Assembly (NCBI GenBank): GCA_029880285.1
Contig: JAOUOS010000002.1
Coordinates: 62,001 to 126,000 of the forward strand
Origin: Spirochaetia bacterium
GTDB taxonomy: Bacteria; Spirochaetota; Leptospiria; Turneriellales; JAOUOS01
DNA length: 64,000 bases
Reading direction: 5' to 3'
Both the position numbers and the translations under genes were made by a program. This document shows positions 8,272 through 15,298 of this stretch, piece by piece (within the stretch, counting starts at the first letter, position 1; the number at the start of each line of letters is the position of its first letter). Below the pieces are notes generated by a model. It saw only the letters and a program-made list of their open reading frames with translations. It had not been told where the DNA came from and ran no database searches.

Positions 8272-9743
8272 TTTTTAATCTCCTTTTTTTGCAAAGTAAA
8301 GAAAAAACGGGTAAAGTTACCGGGCTCTGATTCTGCCCATATCTTACCCCCGTGATTTTCTACAATTTTCTTGCATATCGCAAGTCCTATTCCTGTGCCT
8401 TCATATTTATCTTTTGCATGAAGCCTTTGAAACATTGTAAATATTTTCTCATGAAATTTCGGCTCAAAACCAATTCCATTGTCTTCTACACAAAAAATCT
8501 TTTCATTTTTATTTTCTTTATACGTTATTTGAATTCTTCCATTTTTATTTTTTCTAAATTTTATGGCATTTGAAATTAAATTTTGAAATAACTGTCTTAT
8601 TTGAATTGAATCGCCGCTAATTTGGGGAAGTTTTATATGCTCTATTTGTATTTCGCTTTCTTTAATACGACTGCTTAAGTCAGTTTTAACTAAGTTAATT
8701 ATTTCATTTAAATCGACACTTGAAAGCCTTTTTGGATAAAAACCAACGCGTGAATATGAAAGCATTCCATTTATTAGCTCATCCATTCTTTTGGCCCCTT
8801 CTATGGCAAAATTTAAATAATCAGTTAATTTTTTATCAAATTTATTCTCTGTTTTTTTGCCAATAAGTTCAAGATAACTATAAATCATCCTAAGCGGCTC
8901 TTTTAAATCATGCGAAACAATATACGCGTATTGTTCTAAATCGACATTCGACCTTTTGAGTTCTTTCGCGCTTTCTTCGAGCTTGAGTTCAGATTGTTTT
9001 ATCTCGGTTATATCATGACATACTGTTACGTAACAAAAAGGTTTTTTTGATTTATCATAGATGCTTGTACTTGTTACTAAAGCGGAAAATATTGTGCCAT
9101 CTTTAGTTATATGCTGATGTTCGCCTTTATAAGAGTAATTTAATTTTTGATTAAATATTTTTTCTGGTATTGTTTTATCTGACCAAATGATAGAAGCTTC
9201 AATATCTATAATTTCACTTTCAAGATAACCATATTTTTTTAGAAAAGCGTTATTTACAAACATTACTTTTTTATCTTTGTTTAAAATAATTACCGAATCT
9301 GCCATATCTTTAAGAACTTGGGAGAGCATCAACTCATAAGTTTGCAGTTCTTTTTGCTTTAATATTCTTTCAACCGTAACGGGTAGCATTTTTAAATAGT
9401 TACCCGTTAAGTCTTTAATTAAATAATCGCTGGCGCCGGCCCTTAAGGCCCCTACGGCAATTTCTTCACTACCGCTCGCGGTTGTAATAATAACAGGGAT
9501 ATCAACCGCTAATTTTATTACATCTAAAGCCGTGCCGTCAGCTAACCGGTAATCACTTATAATTATATCATATCTGTTTAATTTAATACTTTTTTTCGCG
9601 CTTTTTAAAGAATCTGATATATCAAGCTTGTAATTTAACTTTTCATTTTGAATAAATCGGCTTATTGCCATAGCGTCTACTTTCTCATCTTCTACTAAAA
9701 GAATTGAAATTGTATTTTCTTTTGTACTCTTATTTTCAAACAT
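8268..9743 (-). CDS. hybrid receiver-PAS-histidine kinase
   Basis: 491 residues, soluble. Receiver domain about 12-130 with D64 (SDYRLADG) and Lys in YLIKD near 110; one PAS domain about 140-250; HisKA with H278 (AYIVSHDLKEPLRMI); HATPase with QNLISNAIKF, DNGIGF and GTGIGLAIC. The SHDLKEPLR H box and short kinase core are typical of bacteriophytochrome-class (HWE-unrelated) soluble kinases that pair with Rcp1-like receivers, and such a receiver gene follows immediately with a 4-nt overlap. It overlaps the upstream kinase gene by 8 nt. Confidence 0.92.
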   Translation of the reverse strand: MFENKSTKENTISILLVEDEKVDAMAISRFIQNEKLNYKLDISDSLKSAKKSIKLNRYDIIISDYRLADGTALDVIKLAVDIPVIITTASGSEEIAVGALRAGASDYLIKDLTGNYLKMLPVTVERILKQKELQTYELMLSQVLKDMADSVIILNKDKKVMFVNNAFLKKYGYLESEIIDIEASIIWSDKTIPEKIFNQKLNYSYKGEHQHITKDGTIFSALVTSTSIYDKSKKPFCYVTVCHDITEIKQSELKLEESAKELKRSNVDLEQYAYIVSHDLKEPLRMIYSYLELIGKKTENKFDKKLTDYLNFAIEGAKRMDELINGMLSYSRVGFYPKRLSSVDLNEIINLVKTDLSSRIKESEIQIEHIKLPQISGDSIQIRQLFQNLISNAIKFRKNKNGRIQITYKENKNEKIFCVEDNGIGFEPKFHEKIFTMFQRLHAKDKYEGTGIGLAICKKIVENHGGKIWAESEPGNFTRFFFTLQKKEIKK

Positions 9744-11151
9744 AAACTTCTTCTTTTTTTATTACTCTAGGCAAAGTAAAATAAAAAGAGGTTCCTTTCT
9801 TTTTTACTGACGTTATTGAAACCTCTCCCCCATATAAATTTACCAGCTTTTTTACAATAGAAAGTCCTATTCCGCTGCCATTATTTTGTGTAAGCAATTT
9901 GTTCATATTTTTAATATTATTTTCAACTACTTTGGGCATACCCGGACCATTATCAATTATATAAAACTTCCAAAAACCTTCTTCAGATTTACATCCTACT
10001 TTAATAACACCTTTTTCTTTATCATTATATTTTACCGCGTTACTAATTATATTTAAAAAGATTTGTTCTATTCTGTTTTTCTCAAAATATAATCGGGGGA
10101 ATTCCGTTTCAAATATAAATTTTATGTTTTCAGTGGGAGAAAGAATTCTTAAAATTTCACTTAATAAATATTTTATATCGATTTTTACTTTTTCTTCTTT
10201 TTCTTCACCAGCTAAAGAGTAACGTAAAATACCATCAATAAGGCTGTGCATCAACCGTGCTTTTTCCTGCATATCGTCTAAATATTTTTTTCCCTTTTCA
10301 TCAATAACATTATAATAATCTTCTTTAATCCATGACGCTAAAGAATTTATGCTTCTTAGTGGTGTTTTTAAATCATGAGATACTATATGAGCGAACTCTT
10401 TAAGTTCTTTATTAATAAAAGCTATTTTTTTGAGAAGCTTTTCTTGCTGTGCTTCATTTTCTTTTCTTTCTGTAACATCTCTTAAAATTATTAACACTTC
10501 TTTACTGGCATTTGGTGTTATTCTAGCTTCAAAATATTTTTCGTTTAATTTATAATTCATTATTTTAAGCTCACTTTTTTTTAAAACTTCAAGAATAATA
10601 GTTGAAGCTTTTTTTCTAATTGCATCAGGAAAATATCTAGAACAATGAGGAAAATATTTTTCATCAATTATTTGACCTTTTTCATTAGCGAAAAAAAGCA
10701 TATCGGGAATTGAATTTATTAATTGAAATTGTCTATTTTCAATTGTTTTAATTGCTTTTTGAATAATATGATTCTCTACGCTAAACATTATTTTTCTTTC
10801 TGCGATTTTTATTCTCATCTTCAGCTCTATAGAAATTGTCGATTTTAGAATAAAATCATCTGCTCCCGCATCTAATACTCTCTCTATTATATCTTGCTGC
10901 TCTACGGCCGTAATAATAATTACATAACTTAACTGAGGAGGTTTTAACTTTTTAATTTTCTTGCATAATTCAATGCCGTCAATTCCCGGCAGCATTAAAT
11001 CAACAATATAAATAGCATATTTTTCAATAGTTCCGCTTGATAAGGCTTTTTCAGCTGATTCATAGGAAGAAACCATATGATTTCTTTGTTTGTATATCTC
11101 TTCTATAAGCCTTCGCGAGACAGGCTCGTCTTCTACGATCAGTGTTCTCAT
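9736..11151 (-). CDS. hybrid receiver-histidine kinase, first gene of the locus
   Basis: 471 residues, soluble. Receiver about 1-120 with E7/D8, D51 (VDLMLPGIDG), T81 and K103. A degenerate PAS-like middle (about 135-230) follows, ending in LRDVTERKE. HisKA has H259 (FAHIVSHDLKTPLRSI), and HATPase has FLNIISNAVKY, DNGPGMP and GSGIGLSIV. It is the promoter-proximal gene of the five-gene array. About 28 bp before the start is a 39-bp perfect dyad that could be an operator. Confidence 0.9.
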   Translation of the reverse strand: MRTLIVEDEPVSRRLIEEIYKQRNHMVSSYESAEKALSSGTIEKYAIYIVDLMLPGIDGIELCKKIKKLKPPQLSYVIIITAVEQQDIIERVLDAGADDFILKSTISIELKMRIKIAERKIMFSVENHIIQKAIKTIENRQFQLINSIPDMLFFANEKGQIIDEKYFPHCSRYFPDAIRKKASTIILEVLKKSELKIMNYKLNEKYFEARITPNASKEVLIILRDVTERKENEAQQEKLLKKIAFINKELKEFAHIVSHDLKTPLRSINSLASWIKEDYYNVIDEKGKKYLDDMQEKARLMHSLIDGILRYSLAGEEKEEKVKIDIKYLLSEILRILSPTENIKFIFETEFPRLYFEKNRIEQIFLNIISNAVKYNDKEKGVIKVGCKSEEGFWKFYIIDNGPGMPKVVENNIKNMNKLLTQNNGSGIGLSIVKKLVNLYGGEVSITSVKKKGTSFYFTLPRVIKKEEVYV

Positions 11152-11178
11152 GCAGCTTCGCCTTTTTTATTTAATTTT

Positions 11179-11217
11179 TATCTAACTAAAATAAATATTG
11201 ATTATTTTAGTTAGATA
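11179..11217. promoter_or_regulatory. perfect 16-bp dyad upstream of the two-component operon
   Basis: Arms at 11179-11194 and 11202-11217 (TATCTAACTAAAATAA and its exact complement) are separated by 7 nt. The dyad lies 28 bp before the first kinase gene and about 220 bp after uup. On the minus strand the hairpin is followed by an A-rich rather than a T-rich run, so an intrinsic terminator is less likely than an operator or mRNA leader structure. No regulator can be assigned. Confidence 0.55.
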
Positions 11218-11436
11218 TAATATTATTCTTTCCCAAAGTCAAAAAAAAGAGACAATTTATCATGTTTAATTGATTTTTTCTACATTGATTTTTAACGGTA
11301 CTTATTTTCTTTATAAATAGCGGCTCTCATTTATTTGTATCATATTTGTATACGATTTATTTAGAACCTTTAAAATTTTAATTCATTTAGAATTATCTGG
11401 TGGATGAGAAAGACATCTTTTTTATAAAAAGATATT

Positions 11437-13323
11437 TTAAATTGAATTTTCTATTTCTTCAAGTTCAGCTAATAAATCAAAAAGCTGCTTTTCTTTCTCT
11501 ATGTGAAGATAGCTCCATTTCTCAAGAAGTTTATGATCTGTTTCTCCTGATGAAAGTTTTTTATTTAGTTCTTTTATCTCGTTTTCTAAATCTGGAATTT
11601 CTTTTTCAATAACTTCTTTTCTTAATCTGTCTTTATAGGAAAATTTTGTCTTTAATTTTACTCTTTCTGGTTTATTTTCTTTCTTTGCTTTTTGATGGTT
11701 TTGACGCATCTTTTTTTCGGTAAATAAATAATCACTGCATAAACCCGGCACTATTTTTACAGAGTTTCCTTTTTCAAATATAAACAATGTATCCGTTAAT
11801 TTATCAAGAAAATATCTGTCGTGCGAAACAATAATCAAACAGCCTTCAAAATCAGTAAGATAATCTTCTAAAAGAGCCAATGTCTGCAAATCAAGATCAT
11901 TTGTAGGTTCATCTAAAATTAAAAAGTTAGGATTTGTCATTAAAATTCTTATAATATCAAGACGTCTTCTTTCACCTCCTGAGAGCCGGTTTACTTTTTG
12001 CCCATGATTTTTAAATAAGAACTTGTCTAAAAGCTGCCCCGCTGTTATTTTTTTGCCGTCTTCAAATTCAATATAATTAGCAATCTCTTTTACCGCATGA
12101 ATTACAGAAAGACTTTCATTCAAGCTTTCAGTGGCTTGAGAAAGATATCCAATTTTAGTATTTATGCCCAAATTGACTTTGCCTGTATCAGGCTCAATAT
12201 TTCGCATTAGTATTTGAAGAAATGTCGTTTTTCCCGCACCGTTATCGCCTATGACTCCTATTCTTTCTTTTTTCTTGAACTCATAAGAAAATGACGGTAA
12301 AATTGACATGCTATCAAAACTCTTTGATATATTAATAACCTCTAATATTTTTTTCCCCAGCCTTTGTTCTCTTGAATAAAAAGAATTAATATTTTCTTTA
12401 TCTTTTATATTTTGGACCGTATTTTTAACAACGTTTTGCCTGCCTTCAATTTGCTGAATTCGCGCCTTTTGTTTTGTACCCCGCGCTTTTGGCATTCTAC
12501 CTAACCATTCAAGTTCTTTTGTTAAAATTTTTTGATGTTTATCTAATGTTTTTTGTTCAATTTCGGCCAGTAATTCTTTTTTTTCTAAAAAATAGGAATA
12601 ATTTCCCTTATATTTATTTATCTGCCTGTTATCAATTTCTAAAATATGATTGGCAACATTATCTAAAAAATACCTGTCATGAGTAATAATAATTACAGCT
12701 TTTTTTGTTTTACATAAATATTCTTCAAGCCACGCGATACTCGTTATATCTAAATGATTCGTAGGCTCATCTAATAAAATCAAATTATTCTCTTCAATTA
12801 GAAGGCGTGCCAGCGCAACTTTTTTAATCATTCCCCCTGAAAGCTCACTCATTTTCTTATTTATATCTTTAATACCCAGATGAAATAAAATTTCTTTTGC
12901 TTCACTTTCTAAACGCCAAACTTGAAGTGCATTCATTTTTTCTTCAAGAATCTCTAAATTCTTTAATTCAAATTTTAAGTTCTGTGATTTTTCACTGGCA
13001 ATTAAGCTTTGCAATTCAAAATAGCTGCTTAAAAGCTTCATTCGTTGATTTTCTGAATCAAAAATAAAATCTCTAATACTATGTTTTTCTTTATAATTTA
13101 TGTTTTGTTCAAGATAACCGCATACCATATTCTTGTTTCTAGCAAAATTTCCTGAATCAAAACTATCTTTACCATAAATTATCTTTAATAAAGTCGATTT
13201 ACCAGACCCATTAATACCAATAACAGCTGCTTTGTCATTTTCATCTATACCAAAAGATATATTTTTATAAAGAATTTTATCCCCAATTTCTTTTGAAGCT
13301 TCTGATATTGAAATAAGATTCAC
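11437..13323 (-). CDS. uup: ABC-F family ATPase, Uup-like
   Basis: 628 residues with two ABC ATPase domains in one chain and no membrane segments. Domain 1 has Walker A GINGSGKST near residue 37, signature LSGGMIKK and Walker B LILLDEPTNHLD. Domain 2 has GDNGAGKTT near 350, LSGGERRRLD and LILDEPTNDLD. A basic linker (MPKARGTKQKARIQQ) sits between them, and a coiled-coil C-terminal domain of about 80 residues is Lys/Glu rich, as in Uup. ABC-F proteins act on ribosomes or, for Uup, also on branched DNA intermediates. It stands alone, with no close partner gene. Confidence 0.9.
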   Translation of the reverse strand: MNLISISEASKEIGDKILYKNISFGIDENDKAAVIGINGSGKSTLLKIIYGKDSFDSGNFARNKNMVCGYLEQNINYKEKHSIRDFIFDSENQRMKLLSSYFELQSLIASEKSQNLKFELKNLEILEEKMNALQVWRLESEAKEILFHLGIKDINKKMSELSGGMIKKVALARLLIEENNLILLDEPTNHLDITSIAWLEEYLCKTKKAVIIITHDRYFLDNVANHILEIDNRQINKYKGNYSYFLEKKELLAEIEQKTLDKHQKILTKELEWLGRMPKARGTKQKARIQQIEGRQNVVKNTVQNIKDKENINSFYSREQRLGKKILEVINISKSFDSMSILPSFSYEFKKKERIGVIGDNGAGKTTFLQILMRNIEPDTGKVNLGINTKIGYLSQATESLNESLSVIHAVKEIANYIEFEDGKKITAGQLLDKFLFKNHGQKVNRLSGGERRRLDIIRILMTNPNFLILDEPTNDLDLQTLALLEDYLTDFEGCLIIVSHDRYFLDKLTDTLFIFEKGNSVKIVPGLCSDYLFTEKKMRQNHQKAKKENKPERVKLKTKFSYKDRLRKEVIEKEIPDLENEIKELNKKLSSGETDHKLLEKWSYLHIEKEKQLFDLLAELEEIENSI

Positions 13324-13367
13324 AATGTCTTAATCTATTTTTTTTACAAGCTGAATATTCAATTTTT

Positions 13368-13446
13368 TACAAACCCTCTGCTCGGGGTCGAATCCCCTCC
13401 GATAAAAAAACCCGCTTCTTGCGGGTTTTTGTTTCGGAGAGGGAGG
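13368..13446. repeat. 79-bp direct repeat, copy 1 (terminator plus tRNA-Ser 3' end)
   Basis: This segment matches 13502-13580 with one difference (g at 13387 against t at 13521). It carries a T-arm-like palindrome (GGGTCGAATCCC region), a terminator hairpin, and then a copy of the last 12 nt of the minus-strand tRNA-Ser(GCU). The copy is truncated: the sequence after 13446 is unrelated to a tRNA. Confidence 0.85.
13404..13434. terminator. bidirectional intrinsic terminator, duplicate copy
   Basis: Stem AAAAACCCGC (13406-13415) and GCGGGTTTTT (13421-13430) with a 5-nt loop and T runs on both strands. It is an exact duplicate of the terminator behind the tRNA-Ser(GCU) gene. It could stop transcription towards uup from either side. 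Confidence 0.75.
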
Positions 13447-13501
13447 CCGCTCTCATCCATCCATGGATTACGCGGCACCTTGGCATCCATGCCAATTGGG
13501 A
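13447..13501. other. spacer between the two 79-bp repeats, with a short dyad
   Basis: No gene is seen here. It contains TTGGCAT-CC-ATGCCAA at 13480-13495, a perfect 7-bp dyad, and is more GC-rich than normal intergenic DNA in the window. Apparent reading frames here are produced by the repeats and are not credible genes. Confidence 0.5.
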
Positions 13502-13580
13502 TACAAACCCTCTGCTCGGGTTCGAATCCCCTCCGATAAAAAAACCCGCTTCTTGCGGGTTTTTGTTTCGGAGAGGGAGG
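13502..13580. repeat. 79-bp direct repeat, copy 2 (overlaps the real tRNA-Ser 3' end)
   Basis: Second copy, offset by 134 bp. Its right end (13569-13580) is the true 3' end of tRNA-Ser(GCU); its left part (13515-13535) is a tRNA T-arm/acceptor-like end (GGGTTCGAATCCC core, then CTCCG) pointing the opposite way. No tRNA body is attached to that opposite-strand end, so it is a partial copy. Confidence 0.85.
13536..13568 (-). terminator. intrinsic terminator of tRNA-Ser(GCU)
   Basis: Read on the minus strand directly after the tRNA discriminator base: AAAAACCCGC (13564-13555), loop AAGAA, GCGGGTTTTT (13549-13540) and further T residues. The stem also works on the plus strand. Confidence 0.8.
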
Positions 13581-13657
13581 GATTCGAACCCTCGGTCCAG
13601 GTTGCCCCAGACGACGGTTTAGCAAACCGTTCCTTTCGGCCTCTCAGGCACCTCTCC
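13569..13657 (-). tRNA. tRNA-Ser (anticodon GCU)
   Basis: 89 nt, class II. Acceptor GGAGAGG pairs with CCTCTCC, with discriminator G. The anticodon arm ACGGT-TTGCTAA-ACCGT gives anticodon GCU. There is a long variable arm, and the T-arm is GAGGG-TTCGAAT-CCCTC. CCA is not encoded; the next bases are AAA. It decodes AGC/AGU. The gene is flanked on both sides by partial copies of itself. Confidence 0.95.
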
Positions 13658-13684
13658 ATTTCAGTCGAGGCGCCTGTACGTTGT
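13642..13684. repeat. 43-bp direct repeat, copy 1 (tRNA-Ser 5' end and upstream hairpin)
   Basis: Identical to 13775-13817, 133 bp away. It covers the first ~16 nt of the real tRNA-Ser(GCU), its 9-nt upstream spacer and most of the nearest upstream hairpin. Confidence 0.85.
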
Positions 13685-13699
13685 GTCAGGCACCTCTCC
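13667..13699 (-). repeat. tRNA-Ser(GCU) 5'-end hairpin, unit nearest the gene
   Basis: On the minus strand the tRNA start GGAGAGGTGCCTG is followed by a 10-nt loop (13677-13686) and then CAGGCGCCTC (13667-13676), which pairs with GAGGTGCCTG (13696-13687) through 10 positions including one G-U. A 9-nt spacer separates it from the true tRNA start at 13657. Confidence 0.75.
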
Positions 13700-13757
13700 T
13701 ATTCTTCATTAAGACAGTAATTTCTTTTTTTGTTTAATTCTTATTTAGTTCCCTTTC

Positions 13758-13790
13758 GAGTTGCCTGTATTTCATCTCAGGCACCTCTCC
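13758..13790 (-). repeat. tRNA-Ser(GCU) 5'-end hairpin, middle unit
   Basis: Again the exact first 13 nt of the tRNA (13790-13778), a 10-nt loop of different sequence (13768-13777), then CAGGCAACTC (13758-13767), which pairs with one mismatch. The stem is kept while the loop has changed. About 58 bp of AT-rich DNA lies between this unit and the one nearest the gene. Confidence 0.7.
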
Positions 13791-13817
13791 ATTTCAGTCG
13801 AGGCGCCTGTACGTTGT
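13775..13817. repeat. 43-bp direct repeat, copy 2
   Basis: Identical to 13642-13684; here the tRNA-start sequence is not followed by a tRNA body but belongs to an upstream hairpin unit. Confidence 0.85.
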
Positions 13818-13830
13818 TTCAGGCACTCTC
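13800..13830 (-). repeat. tRNA-Ser(GCU) 5'-end hairpin, distal unit
   Basis: Degenerate third unit: GAGAG-TGCCTG (one base lost relative to the tRNA start), a 10-nt loop (13810-13819), then CAGGCGCCTC (13800-13809). A 9-nt spacer identical to that before the real tRNA separates it from the middle unit. A further decayed fragment may lie near 13896-13907 (GCACCTCTT). Confidence 0.6.
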
Positions 13831-13915
13831 TTCATATTCTTTCTCTTCGTCATGCTTACACGTTGTCAATCGAGCGTTGCTCGTTCACTTCGTACCATGC
13901 ACCTCTTATTTAAAT
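13831..13915. other. intergenic stretch without recognisable gene
   Basis: Between the distal GCU hairpin and the large palindrome. It holds a small hairpin (CGAGCG-TT-GCTCG) and a possible decayed tRNA-start fragment, otherwise nothing. Confidence 0.4.
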
Positions 13916-13958
13916 TTAATGGATTGCCGCGGCGCTTTGCGCCGCGGCAATCCATTAA
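13916..13958. repeat. perfect 20-bp hairpin with 3-nt loop, GC-rich core
   Basis: Arms 13916-13935 and 13939-13958 are fully complementary with loop TTT. The core GGATTGCCGCGGCGC is far more GC-rich than the surroundings. It lies 10 nt beyond the 3' end of tRNA-Ser(UGA) and lacks a clear T run, so it may end or protect that transcript, or be a dispersed palindromic element. A related hairpin (CCGCGGC-TTT-GCCGCGG) is at 27198-27224. Confidence 0.75.
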
Positions 13959-13968
13959 TACATACTTT

Positions 13969-14053
13969 CGGAGGAGGTAGGATTCGAACCCACGGACCCT
14001 TTCAGGTCAACGGTTTTCAAGACCGCCGCCTTCAACCACTCGGCCACTCCTCC
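13969..14053 (-). tRNA. tRNA-Ser (anticodon UGA)
   Basis: 85 nt, class II. Acceptor GGAGGAG pairs with CTCCTCC, with discriminator G. The anticodon loop CTTGAAA gives UGA. The variable arm is GACC-TGAAA-GGGTC-like, and the T-arm is GTGGG-TTCGAAT-CCTAC. No encoded CCA. It decodes UCN serine codons. Immediately upstream is a 52-bp tandem array built from its own first 13 nt. Confidence 0.95.
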
Positions 14054-14209
14054 TAATTTTTTCATCGGAAGAGTGGCCGAAGCTTACACTAACGGCCACT
14101 CCTCCTAATTTTTTCATCGGAAGAGTGGCCGAAGCTTACACTAACGGACACTCCTCCTAATTTTTTCATCGGAAGAGTGGCCGAAGCTTACACTAACGGA
14201 CACTCCTCC
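14054..14209 (-). repeat. 52-bp tandem array of tRNA-Ser(UGA) 5'-end hairpins, three copies
   Basis: Three 52-bp units, read on the minus strand towards the tRNA. Each unit has four 13-nt segments: the tRNA start (GGAGGAGTGKCCG), a loop (TTAGTGTAAGCTT), an inverted copy (CGGCCACTCTTCC) and a spacer (GATGAAAAAATTA). The first segments are at 14197-14209, 14145-14157 and 14093-14105; the array then runs straight into the real tRNA start at 14053. The unit nearest the gene has the authentic GTGGCCG; the two distal ones have GTGTCCG. Units are otherwise identical. This is not CRISPR-like: there are no unique spacers. Confidence 0.9.
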
Positions 14210-14349
14210 TGCTATAAAAAAAGATTAACAAAAAATATGAAACTGCCCGTCAAGGAAAATCAACAAATTAGAATTAAATAACAGGCCCAAAGAAATGAAA
14301 ATCCTAAAAAAATTCCTTTACAATCTTAATACACCTTAAAATTATACAT

Positions 14350-15240
14350 ATGGCTATTTTTTCTCAAGCTGTCAAAAAAGTCTCATTTAGGGGAAAAGAA
14401 CCTGTAATTTGTCCAATTTGCAAGGCTGAACATCATAAAGAAGAATTAATGTCTGGTGGGGGAAGGTTAATCGCGGGCAAACTTACGCAAGAATTAAGAC
14501 GGCTTTATGAAGAAAGTAAAAAGTACGGTAAAATACATCCGCTGGCATATGTTATACAAACTTGTCCCAAATGCCTTTATTCTTCTTTTCCTAAAGATTT
14601 CAGTTTACTTAAAGAAGAAAATATTAAAGCGATAAGAGACACAACAACACACCGGCAAAAATTAACACAGGTTCTTTTTAATAATATTGATTTTAATAAT
14701 GATAGAGACTTAGTTCTAGGTACAGCATCTTATATTTTGGCCATAGACTGCTACCATTTAAGGTCCCATGATACCGCGCCTACACCTAAAAAAGCCGTAT
14801 GCTCAATGCGGGCAGCATGGATGTTAGATGATTTATACTCAGAAGCTTCCTACAGACCTTATGACAAAGCGCGCGATTTTTATTATATGGAAGCCGTTAA
14901 AAACTATGCGAAATGCCTAGAAATTATGGAAAGAGGTGGTGAACCTATTGAGTCTGCGGGATATATTTTAGGCCCAGATCAGGACCATAACTGGGGTTTT
15001 GATGGAATCATATATTTAAATGCCTTTTTAACTAAAAAATTCAGTAATCAATTATCTGAATCTGTTGAAGAAGAATATAAAATGCTTGAAAAAGCGAAGA
15101 GGTATTTATCAAAACTTTACGGAACAGGAAAATCTAGTAAATCAAAACCAACTGTTATAGTAGATATGTCAAAAGATTTATATGATGAAATCGGTAAAGT
15201 ACTTGACACTTTAAAAAGCAAGTCTGTATCAGCGTCATAA
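14350..15240 (+). CDS. DUF2225 family protein
   Basis: A 296-residue soluble protein of the DUF2225 family, found in spirochaetes and Firmicutes, function not established. Two CxxC pairs near the N-terminus (ICPIC near residue 23 and TCPKC near residue 75) suggest a bound zinc. The remainder is helical, with TPR-like stretches (RAAWMLDDLYSEAS; YYMEAVKNYAKCLEIM). The ATG at 14350 has no clear ribosome site. It stands alone between the tRNA region and the OmpA-family gene; the 140 bp upstream show no further gene. Confidence 0.85.
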   Translation: MAIFSQAVKKVSFRGKEPVICPICKAEHHKEELMSGGGRLIAGKLTQELRRLYEESKKYGKIHPLAYVIQTCPKCLYSSFPKDFSLLKEENIKAIRDTTTHRQKLTQVLFNNIDFNNDRDLVLGTASYILAIDCYHLRSHDTAPTPKKAVCSMRAAWMLDDLYSEASYRPYDKARDFYYMEAVKNYAKCLEIMERGGEPIESAGYILGPDQDHNWGFDGIIYLNAFLTKKFSNQLSESVEEEYKMLEKAKRYLSKLYGTGKSSKSKPTVIVDMSKDLYDEIGKVLDTLKSKSVSAS

Positions 15241-15298
15241 ATTAATTGCTAATAATTAACAATTGTGATAAATTTTAAATTAATAAAAGGAATAAAAA

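Noticed and set aside
13359-14056. Several short open frames of 60-110 codons on both strands in the tRNA region
   Set aside because: They run through tRNA genes, terminators and hairpin repeats; their protein products are just translations of repeated RNA sequence.
14041-14210. CRISPR array
   Set aside because: Repeats are regular (52 bp) but the intervening sequence is also repeated; there are no unique spacers and no cas genes.
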